From Nocardioides sp. CER19 (lineage in GTDB: Bacteria > Actinomycetota > Actinomycetes > Propionibacteriales > Nocardioidaceae), in NCBI RefSeq assembly GCF_029846275.1, contig NZ_JARVWS010000003.1, forward strand, positions 496,001 through 560,000: a stretch of 64,000 bases of DNA. The letters are read 5' to 3'. Below, piece after piece: positions 1 through 7,126 of this stretch. Each line of letters begins with the position of its first letter. Positions within the stretch are counted from its first letter, which is position 1. The notes beneath the pieces are model-generated. The model was not told where the DNA came from and searched no databases. It saw only the letters and a list, made by a program, of their open reading frames with translations. The position numbers were made by a program, and so were the translations under genes.

Positions 1-17
1 GCTTCGCCATGGAATGG

Positions 18-180
18 ACGGGCGCGAGGCCGGTCTTCGGACTTGTCGGGTCCCCTCGTTCGAGGGGCCCGATTCACCGCAGCGGGCCTGTGCCGGAGTC
101 TCACCGGCTTCCCAGATTCTCCCCGCCGGCCGTTCCCACCGTTTCCGATGGCCGGGCCGTTGGGGCACCTCGTGCCTGAG
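18..180 (-). promoter_or_regulatory. Cobalamin (AdoCbl) riboswitch, minus strand
   Basis: Read on the minus strand, this stretch contains the conserved cobalamin aptamer blocks in order: GGGAAGCCGGTG, then ACTCCGGCACAGGCCCGC followed by GCGGTGA, and finally GTCCGAAGACCGGCC near position 30. These match the B12-box core (CCGGTG..A.TCCGG.......CCCGC) and the closing G.C.GA.GACC element of the family. The gene it controls must lie left of the window on the minus strand. A minus-strand ATG at 10-8 is very close to the aptamer, so I do not claim it as the start. Boundaries are approximate. Confidence 0.85.
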
Positions 181-185
181 CGGTC

Positions 186-195
186 ACTGTAGCGT
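186..195. promoter_or_regulatory. Overlapping divergent -10 boxes (cobL and riboswitch gene)
   Basis: On the plus strand TAGCGT (190-195) lies 8 nt before the cobL GTG, fitting a leaderless transcript. On the minus strand TACAGT (191-186) is placed to start the riboswitch RNA near 180. The two -10 boxes share the central TA, so the two promoters should compete. This rests on motif and spacing only. Confidence 0.4.
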
Positions 196-203
196 CCTCC
201 GAC

Positions 204-1403
204 GTGATCATCGTGGTGGGCATCGGCGCCGACGGTTGGGACGGGCTCTCGCCGACGGCTCGCGCCTGGGTCGAGGCCGCACCGGTCGTGCTCGGTGGAC
301 GCCGTCATCTCGACCTGCTCCCCGACGTCCCCGGACAGCGTCGGGAGCGCTGGCCGTCGCCGCTCCGCGAGGGCCTTCCCGACCTGCTCGCCTCGGTGGG
401 TACGCGCGCCGTCGTCGCGCTCGCGTCCGGCGACCCGTTCGTCTCGGGCATCGGTACGACGCTCACGGAGCTGCTCGGCCGCGACGCCGTCCAGGTGATC
501 CCGGCGGTGTCCTCGGTCGCCCTCGCCCGCGCCGGCATGGGGTGGTCGGCCGAGTCGTGCGCGGTCGTCAGCGTCGTCGGCCGCGACCTCTCGCTGGTCC
601 GCCGCGAGCTCGCCCCCGGGCGGCGGATCCTCGTGCTCTCGTCCGACGAGCACACCCCACGCCAGATCGCCGAGCTTCTCCTCGAGACCGGGTACGGCGA
701 CAGCGAGCTCACCGTCCTCGGCGACCTCGGCGGTCCGACCGCGAGCTCGGCGGCGTTCGACAAGGCGCACATCCTGACGGGCCGCGACGACGACTTCCCG
801 CCGCTCAACGTCGTCGCCGTGACCTGCGTCGGACCGCACCGCGGCGGGTGGGTCGCCGGCCTGCCCGATGACGCGTTCGAGAGCGATGGCCAGCTCACGA
901 AGCGCGACGTGCGCGCCTCGGCGCTCGCCCGCCTCGCGCCGGCCCCCGGCGAGCACCTCTGGGACGTCGGTGCCGGCGCCGGATCGGTCGGTATCGAGTG
1001 GATGCGCGCCCACCCGACCTGCACCACCACAGCCGTCGAGGGCGACGCGGACAGGGCCCAGCGGATCGGCCGCAACGCGGCGAACCTCGGCGTCCCTGGC
1101 CTCACGGTCGTGACCGGCCGCGCACCCGACGCGCTGGCCGGCCTCCGTGCGCCCGACGCCGTCTTCGTGGGTGGCGGCGCGACCGTCCCCGGAGTGCTCG
1201 AGGCCTGCCTGACCGCCCTCCGGCCCGGCGGCCGGATCGTCGTCCACGGCGTCACGCTCGAGACCGAGCGGCTGCTCGCCGACGCCTACCGCGAGCACGG
1301 CGGCGAGCTGACCCGACTGGCGGTCGAGACCGCCGCGCCGATCGGCTCCTTCACCGGCTGGACACCGGCTCGGGCCGTCACCCAGTGGGCCCTCTGGCGC
1401 TGA
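204..1403 (+). CDS. cobL: CobL, precorrin-6Y C5,15-methyltransferase (CbiE-CbiT fusion)
   Basis: CobL methylates precorrin-6Y at C5 and C15 and decarboxylates the acetate side chain in the aerobic cobalamin pathway, using SAM in the cytosol. The 399-residue protein has a CbiE-type tetrapyrrole methylase half (about 1-200), opening with the glycine-rich VVGIGADGWDGL. It is followed by a CbiT half (about 205-399) with the SAM-binding motif DVGAGAGSVGIEW. The length matches fused CobL proteins. The GTG start gives the expected N-terminus and sits 8 nt after a TAGCGT box, implying a leaderless mRNA. It stands alone on the plus strand, opposite the rest of the cob genes. cobK is not seen in the window. 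Confidence 0.93.
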   Translation: MIIVVGIGADGWDGLSPTARAWVEAAPVVLGGRRHLDLLPDVPGQRRERWPSPLREGLPDLLASVGTRAVVALASGDPFVSGIGTTLTELLGRDAVQVIPAVSSVALARAGMGWSAESCAVVSVVGRDLSLVRRELAPGRRILVLSSDEHTPRQIAELLLETGYGDSELTVLGDLGGPTASSAAFDKAHILTGRDDDFPPLNVVAVTCVGPHRGGWVAGLPDDAFESDGQLTKRDVRASALARLAPAPGEHLWDVGAGAGSVGIEWMRAHPTCTTTAVEGDADRAQRIGRNAANLGVPGLTVVTGRAPDALAGLRAPDAVFVGGGATVPGVLEACLTALRPGGRIVVHGVTLETERLLADAYREHGGELTRLAVETAAPIGSFTGWTPARAVTQWALWR

Positions 1404-1452
1404 TCCGCAGTCGCGTCACGCCGTGAACGGTGGCGGCAGCACCGACGGCCGC

Positions 1453-1854
1453 TCAGTCGCTGGGCCGACGGACGTAGAACTCGGTGAACTCCCGGCAGCG
1501 GCCGGCGTCGTCGAAGCGCATCAGGAAGCAGTTGTCGTAGACCCGGTCGATCGGGCCGCCCGGCTCGCGCCAGTAGGTGCTCGAGCCGCGGGCGACCACC
1601 GTGTCCCCGTCGACGGCGACGGGCGCATAGCTGCCGTCGTAGGTGCCCGGGGCGTCGCGCGACGAGACGCCCTGGGCGTCGGAGTCACCGAGCCACGAGG
1701 CGACGACCGCGTCCGCGCCGACGACCGGCTCGTCGTAGGAGTGGTAGCGGTAGGCGACGTCCTCGGCGAAGAGGGCGCGGATGCGTTGCGGGTCGTAGGT
1801 GCGCCAGGCCTCGACGTAGGCGTCCAGCCACACCTGCGCGCTGTCGTGGTCCAC
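1453..1854 (-). CDS. SnoaL/NTF2-like domain protein
   Basis: This 133-residue single-domain protein has the NTF2-like (SnoaL) pattern: an N-terminal helix with WLDAYVEAWRTYDPQRI, the segment LFAEDVAYRYHSYDEPVVGADAV, and a C-terminal strand pair ending EFYVRRPSD. The fold is a cone-shaped barrel used by small isomerases, polyketide cyclases and uncharacterised ligand binders, so the reaction cannot be assigned. The GTG start lies 6 nt after TAGGTT (1866-1861), a leaderless arrangement. It therefore has its own promoter and is probably not part of the upstream cob operon. Confidence 0.75.
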   Translation of the reverse strand: MDHDSAQVWLDAYVEAWRTYDPQRIRALFAEDVAYRYHSYDEPVVGADAVVASWLGDSDAQGVSSRDAPGTYDGSYAPVAVDGDTVVARGSSTYWREPGGPIDRVYDNCFLMRFDDAGRCREFTEFYVRRPSD

Positions 1855-1909
1855 GGGAGCAACCTACCGATCCCGCCGCCGGAAGGCTCGGGGGTTTCCT
1901 GCGCGAGGA

Positions 1910-2092
1910 CTACGCGAGGCGGTAGACGAACAGGCTCACGTCTCCGACGGTCTCCTGCCCGTCCGCGAAGACGTAGGTGGTCGCGCCGCCGCCGACGTCC
2001 TCCCACTCGATCGGCGAACCGACGTCGCCCCAGTAGAGGGTCACGCCGTCGGCCACCCCACCCCGCAGGACCACGTTGTGCGCCGCGCTCAT
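1910..2092 (-). CDS. Small hypothetical protein, 60 aa
   Basis: I do not recognise this family. The 60-residue product is acidic and rich in Val, Gly and Asp, with short beta-like segments (VTLYWGDVG, TTYVFADGQE, SLFVYRLA) and no membrane segment or cysteine. Support for a real gene comes from the promoter: TAGATT (2104-2099) ends 6 nt before the ATG, the leaderless geometry seen repeatedly here. It starts 9 bp past the cobM stop, so it could also be reached by read-through from the cob operon. No function is proposed. Confidence 0.5.
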   Translation of the reverse strand: MSAAHNVVLRGGVADGVTLYWGDVGSPIEWEDVGGGATTYVFADGQETVGDVSLFVYRLA

Positions 2093-2101
2093 GTCGCCAA
2101 T

Positions 2102-2851
2102 CTAGGCGGGCCCGCGATCGCGCGCCGGGTCGTAGAGGAACGACTCGCCGCCCTCGCGCGACCCCAGGGCGTGCCCCACGAGGACGACGGCGGCCTGGCG
2201 CAGCCCCGCCGCCTCGACCGCGTCGGCGATCGTGGCCACGGTCCCGCGCAGGACCTGCTCGCCCGGCTGGCTGGCCCGGTGGACGACGACGACGGGGCAG
2301 TCGGCGCCGTAGTCCGGCCCGATCTCCGCCATCAGCGCGCGCACGCGGGTGATCGCCAGGTGCAGCACGAGCGTGGCCCGGGTGGCGGCGAACGCGGCCA
2401 GCGACTCGGTCTCCGGCATCGCCGTCGAGCGCGCCCGGGTCCGGGTCAGCACGACCGACTGCGCCACGAGGGGGACGGTCAGCTCCCGTCCGACGAGCGC
2501 GGCCGCCGCGGCGTACGCCGGCACGCCCGGTGTCACGTCCCAGGGCACGCCGGCCACGTCCAGCCGGCGGGTCTGCTCGGCCAGCGCCGAGTAGACGGAC
2601 GGGTCGCCGGAGACCAGCCGCACGACCTCGTGCCCGGCGCGGTGGGCCTCGACCAGGCACGAGGTGATCCGGTCGAGGTCGAGGTGCTGGGTGTCGAGCA
2701 GCCGGGCGCCAGGGCCCACGTGCGCGAGGACGTCGGGATCGAGGTAGGTGCCCGGGTAGAGCACGACGTCCGCCGCGCCGATCAGCCGCGTGGCCCGGAC
2801 CGTGAGCAGGTCGGCCGCGCCCGGCCCGGCCCCGACGAAGTGGACGCTCAC
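2102..2851 (-). CDS. cobM: CobM, precorrin-4 C11-methyltransferase
   Basis: CobM transfers a methyl group from SAM to C11 of precorrin-4 in aerobic cobalamin synthesis. The 249-residue protein has the tetrapyrrole methylase signatures: VHFVGAGPGAADLLTVRA at the N-terminus, VLYPGTYLDPDVL, and RLVSGDPSVY around residue 85. Length equals the usual CobM (about 250). I chose the GTG at 2851 because it begins directly at the VHFVGAGPG motif and overlaps the cobIJ stop as GTGA. The longer open frame upstream lies inside cobIJ and is a shadow. It is the last cob gene of the operon. Confidence 0.93.
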   Translation of the reverse strand: MSVHFVGAGPGAADLLTVRATRLIGAADVVLYPGTYLDPDVLAHVGPGARLLDTQHLDLDRITSCLVEAHRAGHEVVRLVSGDPSVYSALAEQTRRLDVAGVPWDVTPGVPAYAAAAALVGRELTVPLVAQSVVLTRTRARSTAMPETESLAAFAATRATLVLHLAITRVRALMAEIGPDYGADCPVVVVHRASQPGEQVLRGTVATIADAVEAAGLRQAAVVLVGHALGSREGGESFLYDPARDRGPA

Positions 2852-4491
2852 CGCACGAACCTCGGCGTCCACACGCCCGCCGTGCTCACCCGGGTGCTCT
2901 CCGCACCCACGATGAGCAGGCACTTCATGTCGATCGCCGCCGGGTCGAGCTCCCCCAGGGTGGTCACGGTCAGCGACTCCTCGGCGCGGCCGACGTCGCG
3001 GCCGACGACGACCACCGTGTCGGGCTTGCGGTGCTCGAGCAGCACGTCGCGAGCGGTGGAGATCTGCGCGGTGCGCGACCTCGACGCCGGGTTGTAGATC
3101 GCCAGCACCAGGTCGGCCTCGGCGATCGCTCGCAGCCGCCGCTCGACCACCGGCCACGGCTTGAGCCGGTCCGAGAGCGACACGACGGCGAAGTCGGCCC
3201 CGATCGGCGCGCCGGCGCGCGCGGCCACCGCCTGCACGGCGCTCACGCCGGGGAGGACACGGATCGCCACGCCGTCGTACACCGGGTCCTCGGCCGCCTC
3301 GAACACCGCGGCCGCCATCCCGAAGACCCCGGCATCACCGCCCGAGACCACCGCCACCCGCTCCCCCGCCAGCGCCAGGTCCAGGGCATGTCGGGCACGG
3401 TCGACCTCGACGGTGTTGCCCGACGCATGACGGGTCAGCCCCGCGCGCTGCGGAACCCGGTCGACGTACGGCCCGTAGCCGACCACGTGGCTCACCTCTC
3501 CCAGCGCCGCGGAGACCTCCGGGGTGATCCAGCGGTCGGGCCCGGGCCCGAGGCCGAGGACCAGCAGCTCGGCTGGGGTCTCGATACGCTCGCTGGCGCT
3601 CGCTACTCGACCACCGGAACCGGCGTCGCTGGCGCTCGCTACTCGACCACCGGAACTGGCGTCGCTGGCGCTCGCTACGCGACCACCGGAACTGGCATCG
3701 CTGGTCGAGTAGCCCGAGCCGCTAGGCGAGGGCGTATCGAGACCACGCGACCGCGGCCCGTTGAGCGAGTCGCCGGTGACGACGACGAGCGAGAAGTACG
3801 GGACCGAGTCGGCATCGACCTCGGCGACCGGCAGCCAGCGCTGCTCGGGCATCGAGGCCCGCTCGACGTAGAGCGCATGGTCGAGGCGGCCGGCCGCCTC
3901 GAGCGCCCGGCGCACGGCTGGGAAGGTCCGGCCGAGCTTCATGATGATCGCCGCGTCCGTACCGGCCAGCCGCCGGGCGAGCTCCGGCTCGGGCAGGGTT
4001 CCAGGCAGCACGGTGAGTACGTCGGTCTGCCGGACGAGCGGGCTCGCCGCCGCTGCCGTCGCGGCGGCGAACGCCGGCACGCCGGCGACGATCTCGGTCG
4101 GGTAGCGCTCGGAGAGCCGGTCGTGCATGTACATGTAGGACCCGTAGAACAGCGGGTCGCCCTCGGACAGCAGGACGACGTCACGCCCCGCGTCGAGGTG
4201 CGCGGCCAGGCGGCCGGCCGACTCCTCGTAGAACTCCGCCAGCGCCCCGGCGTAGCCGCCGGGATGGGCGGTGCTGCCGGTCGTGACCGGGTAGGTCAGC
4301 TGCTCCTCGATGACGCCGTCCGGGAAGAGACCGGCGGCGATCCGCCGCGCGTTGGACTCCTTGCCGACACCGGCGTGGAAGGCGATCACGTCGGCGCTGC
4401 CGATGAGACGGGCGGCCTTGAGCGTGATCAGCTCGGGGTCGCCGGGGCCGACGCCGACGCCGTGGAAGCGTCCGGTCGTGGTCGTGCTCAT
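2848..4491 (-). CDS. cobIJ: CobIJ, fused precorrin-2 C20- and precorrin-3B C17-methyltransferase
   Basis: This 547-residue bifunctional enzyme joins CobI (C20 methylation of precorrin-2, about residues 1-245) and CobJ (C17 methylation with ring contraction, about 300-547). CobI opens with GVGVGPGDPELITLKAARLI and contains LLSEGDPLFYGS. CobJ opens with LLVLGLGPGPDRWITPEV and contains VVSGGDAGVFGMA. Such fusions are known in actinobacteria. The ATG at 4491 overlaps the cobH stop as ATGA. The oddity is the linker, residues 250-299, which is encoded by a palindromic dispersed DNA repeat containing three 36-bp tandem units and yields the 12-residue unit SDASSGGRVASA in triplicate. The repeat keeps the frame open. 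Confidence 0.92.
   Translation of the reverse strand: MSTTTTGRFHGVGVGPGDPELITLKAARLIGSADVIAFHAGVGKESNARRIAAGLFPDGVIEEQLTYPVTTGSTAHPGGYAGALAEFYEESAGRLAAHLDAGRDVVLLSEGDPLFYGSYMYMHDRLSERYPTEIVAGVPAFAAATAAAASPLVRQTDVLTVLPGTLPEPELARRLAGTDAAIIMKLGRTFPAVRRALEAAGRLDHALYVERASMPEQRWLPVAEVDADSVPYFSLVVVTGDSLNGPRSRGLDTPSPSGSGYSTSDASSGGRVASASDASSGGRVASASDAGSGGRVASASERIETPAELLVLGLGPGPDRWITPEVSAALGEVSHVVGYGPYVDRVPQRAGLTRHASGNTVEVDRARHALDLALAGERVAVVSGGDAGVFGMAAAVFEAAEDPVYDGVAIRVLPGVSAVQAVAARAGAPIGADFAVVSLSDRLKPWPVVERRLRAIAEADLVLAIYNPASRSRTAQISTARDVLLEHRKPDTVVVVGRDVGRAEESLTVTTLGELDPAAIDMKCLLIVGAESTRVSTAGVWTPRFVR
3577..3744. repeat. Dispersed palindromic repeat with 3 x 36-bp tandem units inside cobIJ
   Basis: Left arm starting GGTCTCGATACGCTCGCT and ending ACTCGACCA (about 3578-3616) is mirrored by a right arm TGGTCGAGTAGCCCGAGCC...GTATCGAGACC (3702-3744). 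Between and overlapping them are three near-identical 36-bp units at 3594-3629, 3630-3665 and 3666-3701, differing at only a few bases. Because 36 is a multiple of three the units are translated in frame in cobIJ. The arm sequence resembles an extragenic palindromic element I know from Nocardioides-type genomes, so I infer insertion plus tandem expansion. Confidence 0.85.
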
Positions 4492-5153
4492 TCCTGCTCC
4501 TGGGCGAGTGCGTTGAGGGCCGACGACGTCATGGCGGAGCCGCCGCGACGGCCGCGCACGGTCACGTAGGGGATGTCGATGCCGTGGTCGGATGCGAGGT
4601 CGACGAGCGCCTGCTTCGACTCGGCCGCCCCGATGAACCCGACCGGGCAGCCGACGACCGCCGCCGGGCGCGGTCCTCCGTCCAGCACCATCTCGAGCAG
4701 GTGGAACAGCGCGGTCGGGGCGTTGCCGATGGCCACGACGGCCCCCTCGAGCCACGGCTCCCAGAGCGAGACCGCGGCGGCGGTCCGGGTCGTCCCCCAC
4801 TCCGAGGCGAGCTCGGGCACCCGCGGGTCGTGGAGGAGGCAGAGCACGTCGTTGGCGCGCGGCAGTCGGCTGCGGGTGACACCCGTCGCGACCATCGTGG
4901 CGTCGCAGAGGATCGGGGCGCCGGCCTCGAGCGCCGCCCGCGCCGCGCCCACCAGCCCGGGATGGACGACGAGGTCCGCAGCCAGGTCCACCTGGCCGCT
5001 GCCGTGGATCATCCGGACGGCGAGCCGCTCGGCGTCGACCGGCACGGCCGACAGGTCGGCCTCGCGCCGGATCGTGGCGAACGAGTCGACGTAGATGGCG
5101 GGTCCGCTGTCGACGTACTCGTAGCGGCGCGGCGGCCGCCTCGGCCCGCTCAC
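4488..5153 (-). CDS. cobH: CobH, precorrin-8X methylmutase
   Basis: CobH moves the C11 methyl group of precorrin-8X to C12, forming hydrogenobyrinic acid. The 221-residue protein shows the family features: the catalytic His in RMIHGSGQVD (His50), CDATMVATGVTRSRLP, and the C-terminal VVGCPVGFIGAAESK. Length is normal. The GTG at 5153 overlaps the cobG stop as GTGA and the gene ends overlapping the cobIJ ATG, so the order cobG-cobH-cobIJ-cobM is translationally coupled throughout. A much longer open frame continues upstream through cobG, but it is arginine/proline-rich shadow sequence and was not used. Confidence 0.93.
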   Translation of the reverse strand: MSGPRRPPRRYEYVDSGPAIYVDSFATIRREADLSAVPVDAERLAVRMIHGSGQVDLAADLVVHPGLVGAARAALEAGAPILCDATMVATGVTRSRLPRANDVLCLLHDPRVPELASEWGTTRTAAAVSLWEPWLEGAVVAIGNAPTALFHLLEMVLDGGPRPAAVVGCPVGFIGAAESKQALVDLASDHGIDIPYVTVRGRRGGSAMTSSALNALAQEQE

Positions 5154-6001
5154 CGCTGTCGCTCCGGGACGAGGACGCCGCGCCACGGCGTGACCACGAC
5201 CTCCGGTACGTCGGCCACGAGCTCGTCGACCGCCACCCGGTCCAGCCCGCCGGCAGCGGCGACGTGCCGGCCGCCGGGCACGTCGCCGAACGGCGGCGCT
5301 CCGACGGGATGCGGGAGGTGTGGATCGGGCGGGACCGGATCGGCGAGCGGCGCCGACAGCTCGACGACGTGCCACGGCGCCGCCGGCCCGCTCCCCCGCC
5401 GGGCGGCGAACGACGCGGCCAGACCGGCCAGCGTGGCCGGTGCGTCCCGGAGCGCGACGACCGGACCCCAGCCGTCCCCGACCCGGAGCTGGGCGGTCCC
5501 GGAGTCGAGGGCCACGATCCCGAGGTCGCCCGTGCGGTCGACGAGGTCTCCGCGACCGTCGTCGAGGACGAAGAGGAAGCGGCCGGGCAGCCCGGCCAGC
5601 GCGGCGTCGGCGCAGAGCAGCCGGTCGAGCTCCGCCGCGACCGGTCGCAGGTCGGCGCGGCCGCCGGCCAGCCCGGTCTGCGGCGAGACCAGCACGTTGC
5701 GGACCAGCTCGTGCGTACGGGTGGGCAGCAGGCCGGTCCTCTCGAGCGCCGCGAGCACGTCGGGGTCCAGCGCGGCGGACGTGCCGGGCAGGCCGCGGAC
5801 CTGGAGGTTGGCCCGGCCCGTGAGCCGGATCCGGCCGTCGCCGTACTCCTCGGCGACGTCCGCGAGCGCGCGCAGCGACGAGGAGCGCACCCGGCCGCCG
5901 ATCAGGCGGAGCCGGACCAGCAGCCCGTCGTCGGCGGCCCACGGGCGCAGCGCGCCCGGGCAGCGGTCTCGTCGGGTCCGGGCGGCTACGGGACCTGGCA
6001 T
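5150..6001 (-). CDS. cobG: CobG-like precorrin-3B synthase, C-terminally truncated
   Basis: CobG normally oxidises precorrin-3A to precorrin-3B using O2, a 4Fe-4S cluster and a nitrite/sulfite-reductase fold. Here 283 residues match the N-terminal part: RDRCPGALRPW near the start, then RIRLTGRANLQVRGLP in the ferredoxin-like half. The chain stops at TPWRGVLVPE, just where the family continues into the cysteine motif for the Fe-S/siroheme ligands. Only two cysteines are present and neither pair fits a cluster. Full CobG proteins are typically 370-460 residues. The stop overlaps the cobH GTG, so no downstream fragment is hidden. It is first in the operon, behind a cobalamin riboswitch. Activity is uncertain. 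Confidence 0.8.
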   Translation of the reverse strand: MPGPVAARTRRDRCPGALRPWAADDGLLVRLRLIGGRVRSSSLRALADVAEEYGDGRIRLTGRANLQVRGLPGTSAALDPDVLAALERTGLLPTRTHELVRNVLVSPQTGLAGGRADLRPVAAELDRLLCADAALAGLPGRFLFVLDDGRGDLVDRTGDLGIVALDSGTAQLRVGDGWGPVVALRDAPATLAGLAASFAARRGSGPAAPWHVVELSAPLADPVPPDPHLPHPVGAPPFGDVPGGRHVAAAGGLDRVAVDELVADVPEVVVTPWRGVLVPERQR

Positions 6002-6020
6002 GAGGCACCTGTTCTGGTCA

Positions 6021-6040
6021 GGGGCCCGTCCGCGGGGCCC
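6021..6040 (-). terminator. Possible riboswitch expression-platform hairpin
   Basis: Two GGGCCC blocks (6022-6027 and 6035-6040) can pair across a short GC-rich loop between the aptamer and the cobG start. This is a candidate expression platform, either as a terminator-type stem or by affecting the ribosome site near AGG at about 6010. There is no T-run, so intrinsic termination is not certain. Confidence 0.4.
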
Positions 6041-6069
6041 GCGTGTGACCTGGCGGCGGTCGCCGCTAG

Positions 6070-6240
6070 GGCCAGCAGGTCTTCGGACTCGGGATCATCC
6101 GGCGCGGAGCGCCTTCCCGGAGCAGGTGCTCCAGTGGCTGCCATGCGTGCATGGCGTGCTCCGGCCGTCACCCTCACCGCTGCGCGTCAGTCCCGGATTC
6201 GCACCGGGTTCCCTGACTCCACGAGGTGGAGCACGACTGG
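6070..6240 (-). promoter_or_regulatory. Cobalamin riboswitch of the cobGH-IJ-M operon
   Basis: On the minus strand the aptamer reads CAGGGAACCCGGTGCGAATC, CCGGGACTGACGCGCAGCGG followed by TGA, a variable stem region, then GAGTCCGAAGACCTGCTGG. These are the conserved core and closing elements of the B12-box family. It lies about 70 nt before the cobG ATG, so binding of adenosylcobalamin should switch off the whole cob operon. It is a second, sequence-distinct copy relative to the one at the left edge. Confidence 0.9.
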
Positions 6241-6247
6241 CGCGGCC

Positions 6248-6275
6248 ACACTATCGCGACCATGCCGGGCACCAA
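6248..6275 (-). promoter_or_regulatory. Promoter of the cobG operon
   Basis: Reading the minus strand, TTGGTG (6275-6270) is followed after 16 nt by TAGTGT (6253-6248). Both fit the actinobacterial housekeeping sigma consensus (TTGnnn, TAnnnT), and transcription would start just before the riboswitch. Confidence 0.5.
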
Positions 6276-6304
6276 CTCGCCGGACATCGAGCGCCGCGTC
6301 CTGT

Positions 6305-6310
6305 TAACTT
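6305..6310 (+). promoter_or_regulatory. -10 box for the RDD gene, leaderless
   Basis: TAACTT ends 6 nt before the GTG at 6317, with no ribosome-binding site, so the mRNA probably begins at the start codon. Confidence 0.5.
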
Positions 6311-6316
6311 CCGGCC

Positions 6317-7123
6317 GTGACGCAGACCTCGCCGCCCGGCTGGCACCCCGACCCCGCAGGGCCGACACCCGGGCAGCCGCCGCTGCTGCGGTGGTGGGAC
6401 GGCACGGCGTGGACGGAGCACCTCACCCCGGCCTACCCGCCCGGCCAGCCGTTCGGCCAGCCGTTCGGCCAGACGTCCACCCAGCCGTTCGTCCAGCCGT
6501 TCGTCCAGCCGTACGCCGCCGCGCCCGGCCCGACCACGCCCGACGGTGAGCCGCTCGCCGGCTGGTGGCGGCGGGCGCTCGCCTACCTGCTCGACGGCGT
6601 CGTGGTCGGCATCGCCGGCAATCTCGTGTCGCTCCCGGCGCAGGCCGACCTGCAGCGCGACGTCCGCGACCTGAGCGAGGAGATGCAGCGCCGCCTCGAC
6701 GCCAACCCGGACGACACGGGCGCCATCGGCGACTACTTCCACGGCTTCCTCGACACGATGCACGACCACGCGGTCAGCCTGCTCGTGCCCGCGCTCGTGG
6801 TCGGCGTCCTCTACTTCGGGGTGCTGCTGCGCTGGAAGGGCGCGACGCTCGGCATGCTCGCCGCGGGACTCCGGGTGCGGCTGCGCGAGCGGCCGGGAAC
6901 CCTGCCGTGGACCGCGATCGCCATCCGGGTCGGGGTCCAGGTCGCCCTCGTCAACCTGCTGATCCTCCTCGGCCTCGGGTCCGGGTCAGTGGTCCTGCTC
7001 GTCCTCCTGGCGCTGGGCGGCAACCTCTTCCAGCTGCTCAACTACCTCTGGCCGCTCTGGGACCCGAAGCGCCAGGCGCTCCACGACAAGGCCGCCCGCA
7101 CCAACGTGGTCCGGGTGCGCTGA
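6317..7123 (+). CDS. DUF2510-RDD membrane protein
   Basis: The 268-residue protein begins with a DUF2510 module (GWHPDPAG, LRWWDGTAWTEH, residues 7-35). A Pro/Gln/Phe-rich linker with repeated QPFGQ or QPFVQ follows (about 42-65), then an RDD domain (WWRRALAYLLDGVVVG onward). The RDD part has three to four hydrophobic helices: about 80-95, 155-175, 205-230 and 232-245. RDD proteins sit in the cytoplasmic membrane and are of uncertain function, with transport or stress roles suggested for some. DUF2510 plus RDD is a common actinobacterial pairing. The next gene starts 3 bp downstream and is likely cotranscribed. Confidence 0.85.
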   Translation: MTQTSPPGWHPDPAGPTPGQPPLLRWWDGTAWTEHLTPAYPPGQPFGQPFGQTSTQPFVQPFVQPYAAAPGPTTPDGEPLAGWWRRALAYLLDGVVVGIAGNLVSLPAQADLQRDVRDLSEEMQRRLDANPDDTGAIGDYFHGFLDTMHDHAVSLLVPALVVGVLYFGVLLRWKGATLGMLAAGLRVRLRERPGTLPWTAIAIRVGVQVALVNLLILLGLGSGSVVLLVLLALGGNLFQLLNYLWPLWDPKRQALHDKAARTNVVRVR

Positions 7124-7126
7124 CCG

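Noticed and set aside
305..1255. Long minus-strand open frame opposite cobL
   Set aside because: Ser/Pro/Arg/Thr-rich translation without domain sequence; an antisense shadow caused by high GC. Many similar long frames across the window were dropped for the same reason.
3594..3701. CRISPR array
   Set aside because: The 36-bp units abut without spacers and lie in an open reading frame.
5154..6008. Upstream extension of the cobH frame
   Set aside because: Arginine/proline-rich shadow inside cobG; CobH motifs begin only after the GTG at 5153.
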